Source of the DNA: Cubamyces lactineus
Lineage: Eukaryota > Basidiomycota > Agaricomycetes > Polyporales > Polyporaceae
Direction of reading: 5' to 3'
NCBI GenBank assembly: GCA_022376465.1
Contig: JACDTU010000006.1
Span: 682,001 to 746,000, forward strand
Length of the DNA: 64,000 nucleotides
Below, one piece after another: positions 49,167 to 61,304 of the stretch (within the stretch, counting starts at the first letter, position 1; each line of letters opens with the position of its first letter). The translations under genes were made by a program, and so were the position numbers. The notes under the pieces were generated by a model. It searched no databases, was not told the origin of the DNA, and was given only the letters and a program-made list of their open reading frames with translations.

Positions 49167-50540
49167 TCAGTAACCTGGTGTAGCCCTGTCAGCCTCCAAC
49201 TTGGCACGCGTCAACTCATTCTTGCGTATAATCACTTCATCAAGTAAGAATTCGTACTTTGTTGCCCCCATCTCGCACACGATTGTGTGGTAACCACCAA
49301 ACCAAACATTTGTCTGTTCAGCACAGAAGGAGTTGAAATAGAAGGAATAGAAGGTATTGCCGTCACGGAGTAGCTCTGGAAAGGTGCTTGTATTGCAGTG
49401 GACTGAACAGGTGACATTGCTCTTCTTGTGCTTGCTGGTCCAGTAGAACATGTCGACAGGAAGGCCAACCTGTTTGTGGAGGTCTTTGCCAGGTCTTGCA
49501 TTGCAGTATTTGTACAGCGTAGAGTTGTTGTCGTAGAATACATATCGAGGCATGGACCCCGGGATGAGATGCTTGTTGTGAAGCATTTGCTAGCAGCGAA
49601 GATTAAGTAAAGCATCTGGCAACAAACAAATGGATTGAAAGAACATACCTGTACTTGTTCAATAGTCTCAGCGCCGTTGAAGGTCTCTCGGGAGGTTATA
49701 AGTTCACATGGTCAGACAATCAATTGTTCGTTATGGGTGCGACATCGTGAAAAAAGCTCCCTTCATTCTATGGGACTACCACTACTTATATATATGTATT
49801 GTGGGAAAATGTTAGAACAATAGAATCCCAGACAGACAGCATAGTGAAGTGCTCCAGCAAGGTGTGCTCCATGTATATATGCTCAGCAATCTGGATGAAT
49901 TCAGGAATACCATTGTAGTATTCACACACATTGTCACGGATGACATAACTGGGGTAATAGATAGCAGAGCATTCTAAAAAGTGTATCAGCAAACAGGATT
50001 CTGGACCTACTGCGACAGTTTAAATGCACTGCAAATCCTTCATAGACACCTTGTGACAGGGTGAAGAATACCTCATGTTTAGGTGACTCCCAGAGCCGGA
50101 GAAGATGACCATGTCCTGGGCAGGATGGGTCAGTGCACATGTTGACCTTTGGGTAGATCATATGGCCCACTACAATTCATACAATAGCGGTCAGACATGC
50201 AAAGTTCAAGTTGCTACAAACATACAGAGTACACTATTATTGTCAGCATCTAGCTTGAGATCTTCATCAGCTGATGCTTCAGCATCCATTGGGTCCTCTA
50301 GCATTAATACCCCATACTCCCACACGTAACTGCCCATTGCACGCCACAACACCTTTATGCTCGAACGACGGAGACGAAGACAGGCTGCCAAAACATGACT
50401 ATGGCCCTGGCCACAAAGACTTGGGCACACACATTGAGCATGCTGCAGCAATGGACATAGACACGCATGGAGATACAGGGTACCCTCATGATGGCAATAT
50501 GACATACCAGGGCAAGTGGGTACATTTTTACTCATAATAA
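49167..50540 (-). CDS. KDZ transposon-associated CxC5/CxC6 cysteine-cluster protein, partial
   Basis: Minus-strand exons read in order: LRRSSIKVLWRAMGSYVWEY; an intron 50225-50170; the Cys cluster MCTDPSCPGHGHLLRLW with EVFFTLSQGVYEGFAVHLNC; an intron; ECSAIYYPSYVIRDNVCEYY with IPEFIQIAEHIYMEHTLLE; RETFNGAETIEQVQ; PRYVFYDNNSTLYKYCN; and finally FYWTSKHKKSNVTCSVHCN and CAEQTNVWFGGYHTIVCEM, ending KLEADRATPGY-stop at 49167. Cys-x(3)-Cys, Cys-x2-Cys and AEQxNVWxGG patterns of this type accompany Kyakuja-Dileera-Zisupton (KDZ) transposases in fungi. The segments from 50226 down to 49167 show splice-compatible joins and no obvious nonsense codon. The N-terminus is missing or unrecognised, and I find no KDZ catalytic domain in the window. 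Confidence 0.65.
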
Positions 50541-50992
50541 CACGCATGCATGCTGACCTCCACTAGAAGCCGACCAAAGCTTAGAAGTGCCAAATGAAAC
50601 ACAACACGGTTCGTGGTGACCTCGCATCCCAGCATGCAATCCGCAAACTTCCAGACACTGTCAGCACCAGCCCGACGCAGCATCGAGATATTGCAGATAT
50701 AACCGACATTAGCAACACCCCTCGCACACCGTATGTATCATACTCTGGCCGCAAGTGTACTGACCACATACCCTACTGACCACAGAGCACCCAAGAAGGC
50801 CCAATAGACTATACTGGCTGCCACAGATACATTTAGTACCAGCTGTTGCCATCGCCTTCAGCAGCAAAGAGCATCTTTGCCATCTCTGGCTTCAGTGGCA
50901 TCAAAATCTGCCTCACCAGTGCCTTGCTCATATGGTATGCACATCCTACTTTGGAGATGGCACAGCTCTGACTGAGCTGATTTTTTTCAGCT

Positions 50993-52381
50993 TTGGCCAA
51001 GGCTGCAGCAACACGGCCATATTGTCACAATCAGGTCAAAGACCATCTCAGCGACAGTACTATGGGTGGCTTTGACAATGTCAACGTCCACATTGATCGG
51101 GCCAAAGTGTTGGGAAGTCACCCCAAAGGTTGCACTATCACGAAGGGACTGGTGAGTAGCATTAATTGGTTTCAGTTGTCTAGCTAACATCCTTCATTAT
51201 AGAGCAGCATGGAATTCTACAAGGTCTCTGACATGGAGGAGATCCTCAGCGGCACAAGAAAGCACAAGGGTGCAGTGGTGTCATCCAGAAAGGACACACA
51301 GCCGCACAAGCAGCCCAAGGTCAGCAACAACAATGATGACAACCATCATGACAACCACAATGGTGGCAATGGCAACACTCATGGTAGGTACAAGTACTAC
51401 ACACTGCCAAAGTGGGTCAAGCCTGATATCAAAGAGAAGGTGATACCATCCATTTGTGGATACATAGGGATGCAGGAAGACCCATGGTCACTTAATACTC
51501 CCAAGTTCACCTTTCTTCAACTCATTCAAAGGCTATTCGACAATGTCTTCCCAGCCCACCACTACACACTTGCAACAGGCAATCCAATATATGAATGGGT
51601 GTGTCCGCACAATTGACTTACCATTGTATTACATACTTACCACATTACCTTTTAGTGCCAGCAACAGTGCTACAACTGGTGGAAGACAATACAGAAGATC
51701 ACCAATAAACAGTCAGCACCGAGATCACTGCAGATCAGGCTGACACAGAACTTTTGGCTTTGAGCAGAGCACACAAGGACAAGCTGCATGGCTCAAATGT
51801 GCCATCCAGAGAGGCAGTGAGGCAATGTGGGGCAGACCAGATACATTAAAGGTACATACTTCAAACCACAATCGTCATATCCTGCCATACTGTAACCCCA
51901 ATACGAGCAGCTGGAGGAAGCACTCGACCAGCTCTAGTCAAAATATGTGCTGAAGACCGTTGCATATCACCTGAAGTGTATCAAGGGTTCTGTTCTCAAA
52001 GAGGATGGATGTTGCAGACATCACATACCCTTGCGGGGCTGTCGTGCTAGCTGCAGCAGCAGTGAGTGAATCACTTGTATTCAAGAATCATAGCTCACAA
52101 GAAATGAGAAGGTGCAGCAGGCATTTGAATGGTACCACGATGGGCAACCCAAAGGTCTTCTGCAACCACATATTTCATCCCACATAGCCAGAGGCATTAC
52201 TGGGTTTTGGATGGAACAAGCAGCTGGGGACCTGTTGAATAGGACACACTGGTTTGATCGCCTTCTTGAACACGCACTTCAGTATGTTGAAACCCCAAAA
52301 GTGTCAAAGGCATGTCACTCACAAGAGACTGCAGCGAGTATGTACATCCAGGAGCATAGTAGGTCTCCGCCAGTGTTCTGA
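50993..52381 (+). pseudogene. DUF6532-type gene relic
   Basis: Uncharacterised family abundant in Agaricomycete repeat regions. Plus-strand segments: VQVKDHLS-like and HIDRAKVLGSHPKGCTI near 51060; MEFYKVSDMEEILSGTRKH at 51209; then PKWVKPDIKEKVIPSICGYI, FLQLIQRLFDNVFP, CYNWWKTIQKITNKQ near 51660, YPCGAVVLAAAAV near 52030, and VQQAFEWYHDGQPKG, RTHWFDRLLEHALQYVE near 52120-52290. The K-VIP-GYIG block and the YP-GA-LAAAAV block are the family's signature. In-frame stops and missing splice sites break it. Confidence 0.55.
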
Positions 52382-52610
52382 ACAGCCTAGTATCACCATG
52401 GGTACAATACATCGTAAGCCATAATGCACCAAGTACTGCCATGCCTGACTAGCTCTGACCTATCTCATACCTCTGAACCCATCTGCTGTGTCTAAAAACT
52501 CCTGCTACAGAGGTCAGCATAGACTCTAAATGAGCAAAATGCACTCTCTGATGTCAGACGGTCTGATTGCTCTGAATGGTTTCTGAACACATCTGAATGT
52601 GTCTGAGAGG
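52382..52610. other. Short stretch with a TCTGAA-word repeat
   Basis: 52555-52632 contains an imperfect inverted arrangement of TCTGA and TCAGA words (GGTCTGAATCAGACC at 52610 is nearly palindromic). No gene. Confidence 0.4.
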
Positions 52611-52929
52611 TCTGAATCAGACCTCTCAGACATTTGCAACTTTGCTGATGTCATCAGGCGTTGGAACATTGATGGGGTATTCATATTGCCTTGCTGTATG
52701 ACCTCGCTCACAAATGTACCACAAGGAGTGGCAAACACCGTCTTCCACACATCCTCAGCCACTATGTGTATCTGTTCATACACATTGGACAAGTTGTTCT
52801 TCGAGCAATACTTAGCTCGAGCAATGTCCATCCGGATCAGATCCTGGTCTGGGAATGGTGTGAGGTCATGTACCGTATTGTTGTTACACTGCCTTTGTCT
52901 GATATCATAGGAATCGGGCAGAGGAAGAC

Positions 52930-55900
52930 CTTACTATCCTCCTGTTGATGTTGCTTATTCTCCGGTACTGGGTGGAGATAGACATGCATGCAGCTGTAAT
53001 GGTGGACGTTGGGATGCAGACAGATCGAGCAGCTCAATCTGCGGCAACGCAAACAGCACTCGCATGGGAGTCAGTGACAGTGCGTTCAAGTCGGGAGACA
53101 AAGTCCAGACCAGCAGCGGCGGCTGCATGGGTGGATGGTTTGCACATGTGGGCGCGAAACAATGGAGAAGGGGGAGAAGGGGACTCTGGTGACATGGTCA
53201 CATGGGTCGCGGGAGGTGTGGAAGGCAGGAGAGGCGCAGCAGGCGCGGCAGGGAGGGAGGGAGGCAGGGAAGGTGGGAGGACAAGAGAAGAAGAAGGGAG
53301 AGAGTAGGTATCAATGCAGGAAGAGGAGGTTACGGTGATAGAAGGTGGGGAAGAAGGGAGAAGATGAGAAGGAACAGGGGGGAGCGGTGTGGGGAATAGA
53401 AGGGGTGAAGACGGGATCGTCCGGCCAATCTGGAACGGAAGGGGAAGAGGAAGAAGGGGTAAGAGGTGCAGGGGGAACAGAGGAAGAGGATGGAGAAGGA
53501 GTCAGTGGTGCAGTAGAGGTTGATTGAGGGAGATGAGGAGAGGATTTGTGAGACTCAATGAAAGAGACGTGATAGAAAGAGATGGCGCGACAAGTTGAAG
53601 GGTGATAACAGCAGTATGTTTTAGATTCTGTACCATAGCCGATAAGAAGGCACTCTAAGGAGCGCACGTGGAGTTTAGGATTATGGGTCTGAAGGAGAAC
53701 AAAAACACGACATCCGATTTTGCAAAGATGAGAGAGAGAGAGGGGGTGACCAAACCATACCTCATAAGGGGTAACACCAAGAGGAAGAGAAGATGAAGGA
53801 GTACGGTTTGTAAGGTAACAAGCAGTAGAGTAGAATCTGTCCCAGCGGTCTTTGGGAACATGACATGAGATGTGCATGGCGCGGGCCTTACCCATGTAGG
53901 TACAATGCAATTGTTTGACTTTCCCATTGTGGGCAGGGGTGTAGGGAGTGGTGAGTTAAAGAGCGGTGGTGAGGCACTCACCGTTATCCATGATGAGGCG
54001 GTGGACAGGACAGCCTTCTGCACGATAGGCGACAATGAGATCACGCAAGGCAGGGGCGCAATAAGCTTTCAAGGGAAGGGGGAAAGTCCAGCCATAAGAT
54101 GAAAAGTCATCTATTATGTTGAGGGGACAAACATTGCCACTAGCGGAATGTGTATACTGAGAACTGGCTGCATCGACGTAGAAGGTAGCGCCATGCTCCA
54201 TGCTACGTATTCCCTCCCACACCTTCGGGACAGGCGTCTGGGTCTGTTTGCCGAGGAGACAGGTGTCACACTTCAGAGGGCAGAGGAAATGTCAACAGGC
54301 GTACCGGAGGAGCGGACATGCAAGGCAACAGAGTAAGTCGCTTGGTAGTTCGCATGACCCAGATGGCAGTGCCACGTTTCCAAAGTGGGGGGATGAGAGA
54401 TAGCGAGCGCAGAGTTGACGAGGAAGGCAGAGCCAGACAAAGCATAGAGGCCACGACCAACACAAGTGCCGGTGAAGAAGATCGCGCTGCTGGGGGGACT
54501 GATGGTCACACCATCAGAGGCGAAAGTGACACAGTAGGCATGGGGGCTGTCACAGAGGGCATGGACAGAGATGAGACGGACAGTGGCAGAGGGGACGTAA
54601 AGCGCTTGGTCTAAGATGAGATGCTTGTTGTGGCCAGCAGACAGACGGATAGTACCGACACCAGTGGCGTAGATAATGCTGCCGTTAACACTTTGAATGC
54701 CACGTGGAGGGATGGGCTGCAAGGTAGAGAAGTGGGACTGGTAAGGTGACAGGTGCGTAGAGGCACCAGAGTCAAAGAGGAAAGGGTTGGACACCACTTC
54801 AGTGGCAGCAAAGACATAGTCAGCATCCCAGTTTAGTGAGACACGCAGAGGCGCAGCGAGGGGGGTCTCAGCAGTAGAAGGCCTAGCGACAAAAGCCTCG
54901 TAGAGAGCATCGTTGTGGGAGTCTAAGGATGCCAGCCAGCCAGGGAGAGCACCAGAGGGGTCAATGAAGTCGGAGGGCAGCTAAGAAGGCGTTGTCAGAA
55001 GAAGGACGGCAGAATGCGCAGTCTCGGATGACGGGGCGGACAACACGGGAATGGGAGTAGTAGACTCTGCGATGTAGTAGACTTGACCTTGCACATTGTA
55101 GACAGCCTTGGTGGACTGCGACACAGGCTTGGGGTGATTGGTGTGGTGAGCAGCGTGGCGAGTAGCGATGCGAGCTTTGACTTCAGTGTGTTTGCCTTCC
55201 ATTGGACCACTGGATTGATAACAGTCGGGGGCGGTGTGACCCTTACGTTTGCAGTGGCTACAGAGAATGGGGACGTGTTGGCCAGAGCTGGACTGCGTGG
55301 ACATGGTGATGTCGGTGGTCCGGCCCATAGCGGACGATGAGGAAGGCTTCTCTTCTTTGCGAAAGGCATCTTCGAGCTCAAGACGTTTGACAATGTTGGC
55401 GATGGTGTAAGGAGTGGAAACAGTGGTGTTTGCAAGACCGTCAGCAATAGAGTGTTGAAAATGGGGAAGAGTGTCGCGCATCATATGGAGAAAGGCGACC
55501 TTGGAAAGTGAGTCAGCCTCAAGAGGACCCATGCCGACGACCTGACAACAGAGCCGGATAGCGTCATGAGTTTGTGGGACAAGAGGCTGGGAGACGTCGA
55601 AGTGCAGGCGTAGAACGTCGCAAAGAAGAAGGACTTGTGCATGAGGGCCACAGTTGATATGGCGATTGCGAAGGAAGAACCACAAGCGATTGCGAAGGAA
55701 GAACCACAAGGTGGCAGCGGAAGGCGAGGCATCAAGAGAGCTGTCAGAGAGATGTTCCAGCTCATCCTCAGAGCATTGCAAGCGAATAAAGGACCAAACA
55801 TGATAATCGTTAGTTTCCCAAGTCTAGGCGTCAGCGGCACAGGTTGAGCAAGACGGACAGATGTAGCCAGGTTCAAGGTAGCAGGCAAGATCACCAGCGA

Positions 55901-56642
55901 CGGAGAGAATATCTAGAACCTGACGATGCCAGCGACAATAGTTGCCCTGAGTGAGATCCAGGAGATCAGACTCAGAGAACTTGACTAGGAGGTTGGAAGG
56001 GATTGTATAATGAACGATGGGGTCAGGATTGGGGGCAGGTATCACAGTTGGAATGCGCTGGCGGACAGCGGAAGACGTCGCGAGTGGGGTAGGCAAATTA
56101 AGCAAGAGAGTTGCCAGATTGGGATCAGCGAGAGTGACGTCATGCGCTGAAGCCAAGGACCCAATCGTGGATTTGAGAGCATCCATGATGGCAGCCTCGT
56201 GCAGAGATTGCTTCATCATGCTGAAAATGTGAAGAGTGAGGACAATGGGAACAAAGAAAAAGAGAATGAGGCAATGGAGGGGAGAGAGAGCGAGTGGGTA
56301 CTGCATGAGAGGAGATGGAAAGAACTGGGTATATGCACGTGTCTGTGGGTGCGGGGTGTTCTCAGACTCTGAGTAGAGCGGTAAGGCACCAGGGGTAGAT
56401 CTACGGGGATCAAACCAGGGTGTGGTGGCCAATAACCTGTAAAGACCTGATGTCTGTGAGCTACACCGACTGAGGTACAATTGTACGAACATGCAAGTCT
56501 ATATATATGAGTGTCTATCTTCCTGCGTGGGCGCTGTCCGAGTCGTCACCGTGATACCTCGACATGGAGTGTTCTTGATCTAATGTCTAATCCAGTCACT
56601 TCAGTGGGAGGTTGGTTTTATTAGATCAACTTTCGTGCATGT
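52930..56642 (-). mobile_element. Ty1/copia retrotransposon, 3'-truncated, nested in the Ty3 RT
   Basis: Minus-strand gag starts at the ATG near 56219 (MMKQSLHEAAIMDALKS). A zinc knuckle CSHCKRKGHTAPDC lies near 55250, a protease with LFDSGASTHLSPY near 54770, a pre-integrase domain WHCHLGHANYQATY near 54370, integrase segments near 54222-53956 (IIDDFSSYGWTFPL, IMDNGECLTTAL), and PYEVWFGHPLSLSH near 53760. A Ser/Pro-rich linker ends near 53310. Reverse transcriptase, RNase H and the 3' LTR are missing. A candidate 5' LTR covers about 56642-56440, beginning TGACATGCACG and containing a TATATATATAG box. It starts directly after the VVDAR codons of the Ty3 RT. Confidence 0.8.
53311..56219 (-). 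pseudogene. Copia gag-protease-integrase polyprotein, interrupted
   Basis: The polyprotein frame is broken near 55824 (CAADA-stop then TWETNDYHVW continues the gag), near 54981-54797, near 54270 and near 53950. A 24-bp tandem duplication at 55663-55711 repeats LWFFLRNR twice in gag. Translation as a single protein is impossible. Confidence 0.8.
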
Positions 56643-57059
56643 CACCTTGCGTCGACAACGGTATGTAGTTTCCCATCTTTCTTGGCTATGCATAGTAGGG
56701 GAGCTGCTTGCTCCACAGTGACTAGTCACCACCATCCTGCCTTTATGTACCGTCTGATCTTCTTGATCAGAGCAAATTTGACAATGTCCACACACTTAGG
56801 TAGGTGGTAGCGGTACTTCTTTTGCTCATTTATGAGCAGGATGCAATGGTTCATCTCCCTATATGGGGGCAACTCATTGGGCGGAGGACACATGATGCCC
56901 TTTGTCTTTGCATACCACTTCTATCGGAGCTTAATTAGCTCCTCCCCTTTCTCATCAAGGACAAAGCCTACGTGACTTCATCTAATGATTTTGTTTTCCC
57001 ATTGCTCTTTTGCTATTCAATTGAGCATCTTGTTGATGCCAAAAGGGCCTCCTTGACCC

Positions 57060-58430
57060 CAACGATCTCTCTTGGGTTCTGTCAATGAGTGCCTAGTTGG
57101 CATGAATCATTTGTGAATGTTCAGGCCCAGTCAAAATTAACTATGGGACACTATGCTTGCATCCAGGATCTACAGATCCACGGACACGCCCGTATGGTAC
57201 CAGAAAAAGTGCACTGGGGCATAATATTTTACGGGGCATTCTGGTATGGTGTTGGTCATCTATGCGTGCATCTGTGCATATCCGCTCCTGCAGAATAGCA
57301 AAGCTTAATTGGGAACCCCATATACACGCATATGCACCCATACCCAGCCGTATTCACATGTAGTTTTACTGTTCAGAAAAGGTGAATATATGTTCCATTC
57401 TGCACAATGTAGCTGTACTAATATACACACATGGGCTTGCCACCCATAGAATCCAATCCGTACAGATATGAAGGTAGCCTGCCGGCTATATGCACACGGA
57501 CAGCATGCCATCCCTCGTTCCTCTCGCACCTGCACATATCCCGTCCCTACCCATTGCATTGTTGGCCTGCACCCCCCTACTGCATGTTGCCTTGCCTTGG
57601 GATGTGCTTGCTAGGATGAGCAAAGGACCATCCGTGAGACAAAAGCTGTGGCAGGTGGAGATAGTAATAGAACACAAAACTCACCTGGTGCGAGACTCCA
57701 ACGTGTTCTGGCAGGGCAACTGAGCACATATAGTCAGTTTTCCAAGTCAATCATCAAGCCATAACACCATGAATCTACGTACTTGGAGAATTTGCACAGC
57801 TTGATGTGAGTACAAAAGATGCTACGAGAATTATATCATAACAAGCAGAGTAGGTGACAAAAGCAAGGATAACATCACATGAAGGACAAGATGATGGTGG
57901 TCAAAAGACAAGGGACTTCGTCGAGTTTCAAGATGATGTCGCTGCACTGAAGGAGAAATGCGAGGGAGCTTTGACATCAATGTTTTAATCCATAGCTAAG
58001 ACGGAATGCAGGCGCTTGCTTGAGGACAAGAAGGGCATGTCGGACAGTCGCAGGATTGGCTGAGGGGATATGTTGGAACGAACAGACACGAGTGCGGCCT
58101 TGTTTCAAACACGAGTGTTGTCAAGCAAGCGACCCCAGACAGCAGATGGTTGTCAAACCAAACACCTGCTTGACGAGCCCAAACACGTTCAGAATGAGCC
58201 AAACACGGTCGAGCAAAGCATGTTTGAGCACGTCTCGAGCATGGTCTGATTCAACGCATGTCAACTGTGTGAATCTGCATCGTATCAGACCAGATGGGCC
58301 CGGATGCACTCCACAATATGTGGCATTTCACAGAGCCGCACGGAACGAACCGTATAAACCCATAGTTAATTTTGACTGGGGTTCAGGGCCAAGTCTGTTT
58401 TGACTTGACCTTGATGTCATACAGAGGTTT
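57060..58430. other. Unassigned sequence inside the second Ty3 element
   Basis: 1.4 kb between the protease and pre-RT regions, longer than this linker usually is. 58110-58260 has recurring CAAACAC and GAGCA words. No frame carries a recognised domain. It may be another insertion. Confidence 0.35.
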
Positions 58431-59449
58431 TAATGGCTGCTTCACTATCCCCTCCCCCTCCTGAGGACATTAAGTTGCTTGTCATGTGGTGCGTTTGGGA
58501 GGGTTCCACTTTTGTGGATAGCACCACACTCTGCTATGTTGCAGATACTGCCAGTGCAGAATACACACTAGTATTCTTCCCCTTTTCCACCAGAGCCTTG
58601 TTCTTTTTCAATGGCAGAGCGACCTTAATGATCATTCCTTTGTGAACATTGTTTTCTTGACATTGACATTGGTTCTCATATTCTGATGGATTTATCAATC
58701 TAATTGATTGTTCATTTACCGTCACTGTGTTGTTACCAAAGTTAAGCACTACATTGTGCTTCTGACAAAATGTGGTGCCCAAAATTACATTGTTGCAGCC
58801 GATATCCACTACATCAGAGTAGTGGCTCGTGTTAAGTAGGCCGATTTGAATAGTAGCATGCACACCAAAATTGATGCACGTTCTACTGCTGTTGGTTTCT
58901 AACTGGAGACCGATGGGCTCAGCTAGGTCTATTTGATCTGCCTGACACAGATACGCCATTTTGTGTGTCATTGAATTGGTTGTACATCCCGAATTGAATA
59001 GCACCAATGCTTTGATACTGTTGATGGGTATCTTGGCACACAGTGTACACTGAGCACACTCATTGCATCTCAGCTGGTCTTTAGGGTGCTTTAGATATCT
59101 AACTTTGGTGTCATAAAGCCACGCATGACGAATGTTCCATTCTGGTTGAACAGCCATGATGTAAGCTTGCAAGAGATCAGTTTTGATCTCCTACATGGCA
59201 GCCACATGCATACCATGGAACTTCAGTTCCTCTTTGAACAAAGAAGACACTACGTCTTCTTGTTCAGACTCATACCATTAGCAGAAATCCCCCAAGGCCA
59301 TCATCCTAATTGTTATTAATTACCCACTAATAGTTAATATTAGTTGATTAGTAACAATTTACAATGTGGTCATTTAATTAGTGCCATTACCCCATGTTAG
59401 TGCACAATTAGCTGACAATATCCACAACCACAATTGAGGTACTTATACA

Positions 59450-59866
59450 TGTGGATGTAATATGGATGTATTCATTTGATATTCTGCCCAATCACATAGA
59501 ATACATACATCCGTTCACGAGACGGTTCATTGCCATAAATGTTTTCATACCATTCTCGCATTTTGAGCTGTTTGCCATAAGCAGAATTTAAACCCAGAGC
59601 CTCACACTGATAACAGCTTTACAGGCCACCACAGTTTACCACTGCACCGTAAGAGCCTTGTTATAGCTGTGGGCCACTGCTACATATAGGACTACATCCA
59701 TTCTAGACTTAGCTCAGGCTTGTCAGTCTGTCCACTCTCTAAGATTCAACACTATATGTATGACCTCTTTGAATGTCCAATGGGCCTTCTCACATGCTGG
59801 TGCCTTGACAGTATTATAGAACCAGGTGGCTGCTTCACCACCCAGACTATTACCGATCAAACAGAG
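59450..59866. other. AT-rich segment with tRNA-like sequence
   Basis: Between the protease and gag remnants. 59565-59652 on the minus strand resembles a tRNA-derived sequence (see findings). The rest has no gene. Confidence 0.4.
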
Positions 59867-61304
59867 TCAGTCCTTATTGAACCTTTCACCAGTTAGGTGT
59901 AAGATGCTAAAATATTCCAGGAGGCTTTGTAGCCAGACCTCAAACTTGTTGGCATCATCCTTGGCCTTGTAGGCTGGTGCAGTTGGCAACTTAGCTAACT
60001 TCAAATAAGTGTGTGGATCATCAATGAGATTGTTTCCCACTTGTTTGTCTATCATGGTAAGGAGTCATTGGACTCCTATACCATTGCATACATTGGCTAT
60101 GGGGCCAACATACGCGAGTTTTTCTTGTGGTTCTGTTGAACCAGGGATAGGTGCTGTAAGGTGAGGTGCCATTGAGGTCCACCTAGGACCCCAGGCACTT
60201 GGTCCTGTGGATGGCAAAGTCCACAGCACTTGCCTGTACGCCAGGCCTCTCGACGCTGAGGGTTGAGGATCCACACCTAGTGAGTCCTCTACTGATGGCA
60301 TGGAGCTAGGACCTAACCCATCAAATGCAACACTTCATCAAGGAGCTTGTTGCTCCTTGGTGCACTCAAAATGAGCACTGGCCAAATGATATGAAGGGCT
60401 GGTTTGAGGAGTACTAGCTAAGTGCTCCTCGTCCGCCAATCCCACACTTTGTAGACGATGCATTTGTCCTGAATTGAGTCTATGGAGTGCTTCTTGCACT
60501 CCACTAACAAATTGACAGGGCCCATCCTTGTTACGGTCAGACTGCTCTTGATTGTCAGGTTAGACTAATTTGTCCACCTATTGCTCATCCCGAGCAGACA
60601 TTGCATATTCATCATGATTTGACTTTTCGTCATTATCATGGCTGTTGTCGTCCCAGTCCAAGGCTAAACCGGTAGTAGCTAGTACCACCTCAATTTCAGC
60701 CGTGAACCTCTCCTCCACTTGCTGAACTTGCAGCATGAGTTGACTGTGTTGAGCTCGCACTTCTCACAATAAGCCAGTAAGCACGGCCTTCTGCCTAGCT
60801 TGCAGACCTTGCTCTGACTGCCTTCACGATACTTGGATGGACTCAATTGCTTGTTGCAGTCGTCCATTGTCGTCTGGCACATGAGACTGGTGACTTTCTG
60901 CCCAAGCTATTTGCTCAGTAGGCTCAACTGTCTCTGGAGGAGTCTGATACACTCTGGGCAAAGTAGCTCATTGCTTACCTTGTTTGCCATTCGCGTTCAA
61001 ATGGTTTGACATGCAACTACTAGGTTGACTCTTACTGGCTGCTCTGCTAGCCAGAGGTGTTAGCTTCCTTGAAGTTTGAGCACTGTTACCAGGCAGTAAT
61101 TCAAATGTCGAGGCTCCCCCTGCTAATTGCGAGGAAATAGACATACTCAGACCTGGCGCTGACGTGGCAGTAGGTGCAAGAGGAGGACAGTTTGTCTTTG
61201 GGGACAACTGTGATGGTTGCCCCTCTCCTGTAGGAGAATCCCTAGATGCCATGTCTAGAGACAGAAGGTAGGTTGCTTGATTGGGGAGTTATCACTATGA
61301 CGTT

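Larger units (their letters stand above)
52620..61252 (-). mobile_element. Second Ty3 (gypsy) element, decayed, with a nested copia insertion
   Basis: Minus-strand parts in order from 61252: gag N-terminus (MASRDSPTGEG); gag near 60055-59867 (NKFEVWLQSLLEYFSILHL); protease at 59172-58534 with LVLFNSGCTTNSMT, where the catalytic Asp is now Asn, and NVILGTTFCQKHNVV; a linker and pre-RT region at 57060-56800 (KGIMCPPPNELPPYREM); RT start at 56800-56650 (APLLCIAKKDGKLHTVVDAR); and, beyond the copia insert, the next RT part at 52910-52630 (TVHDLTPFPDQDLIRMD, SNVYEQIHIVAEDVWKTVF). Integrase and both LTRs are not found. 57060-58430 contains additional unassigned sequence. Confidence 0.8.

Noticed and set aside
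53345..53527. Plus-strand Gly/Glu-rich frames over the copia region
   Set aside because: Antisense of the Ser/Pro-rich linker of the minus-strand copia polyprotein.
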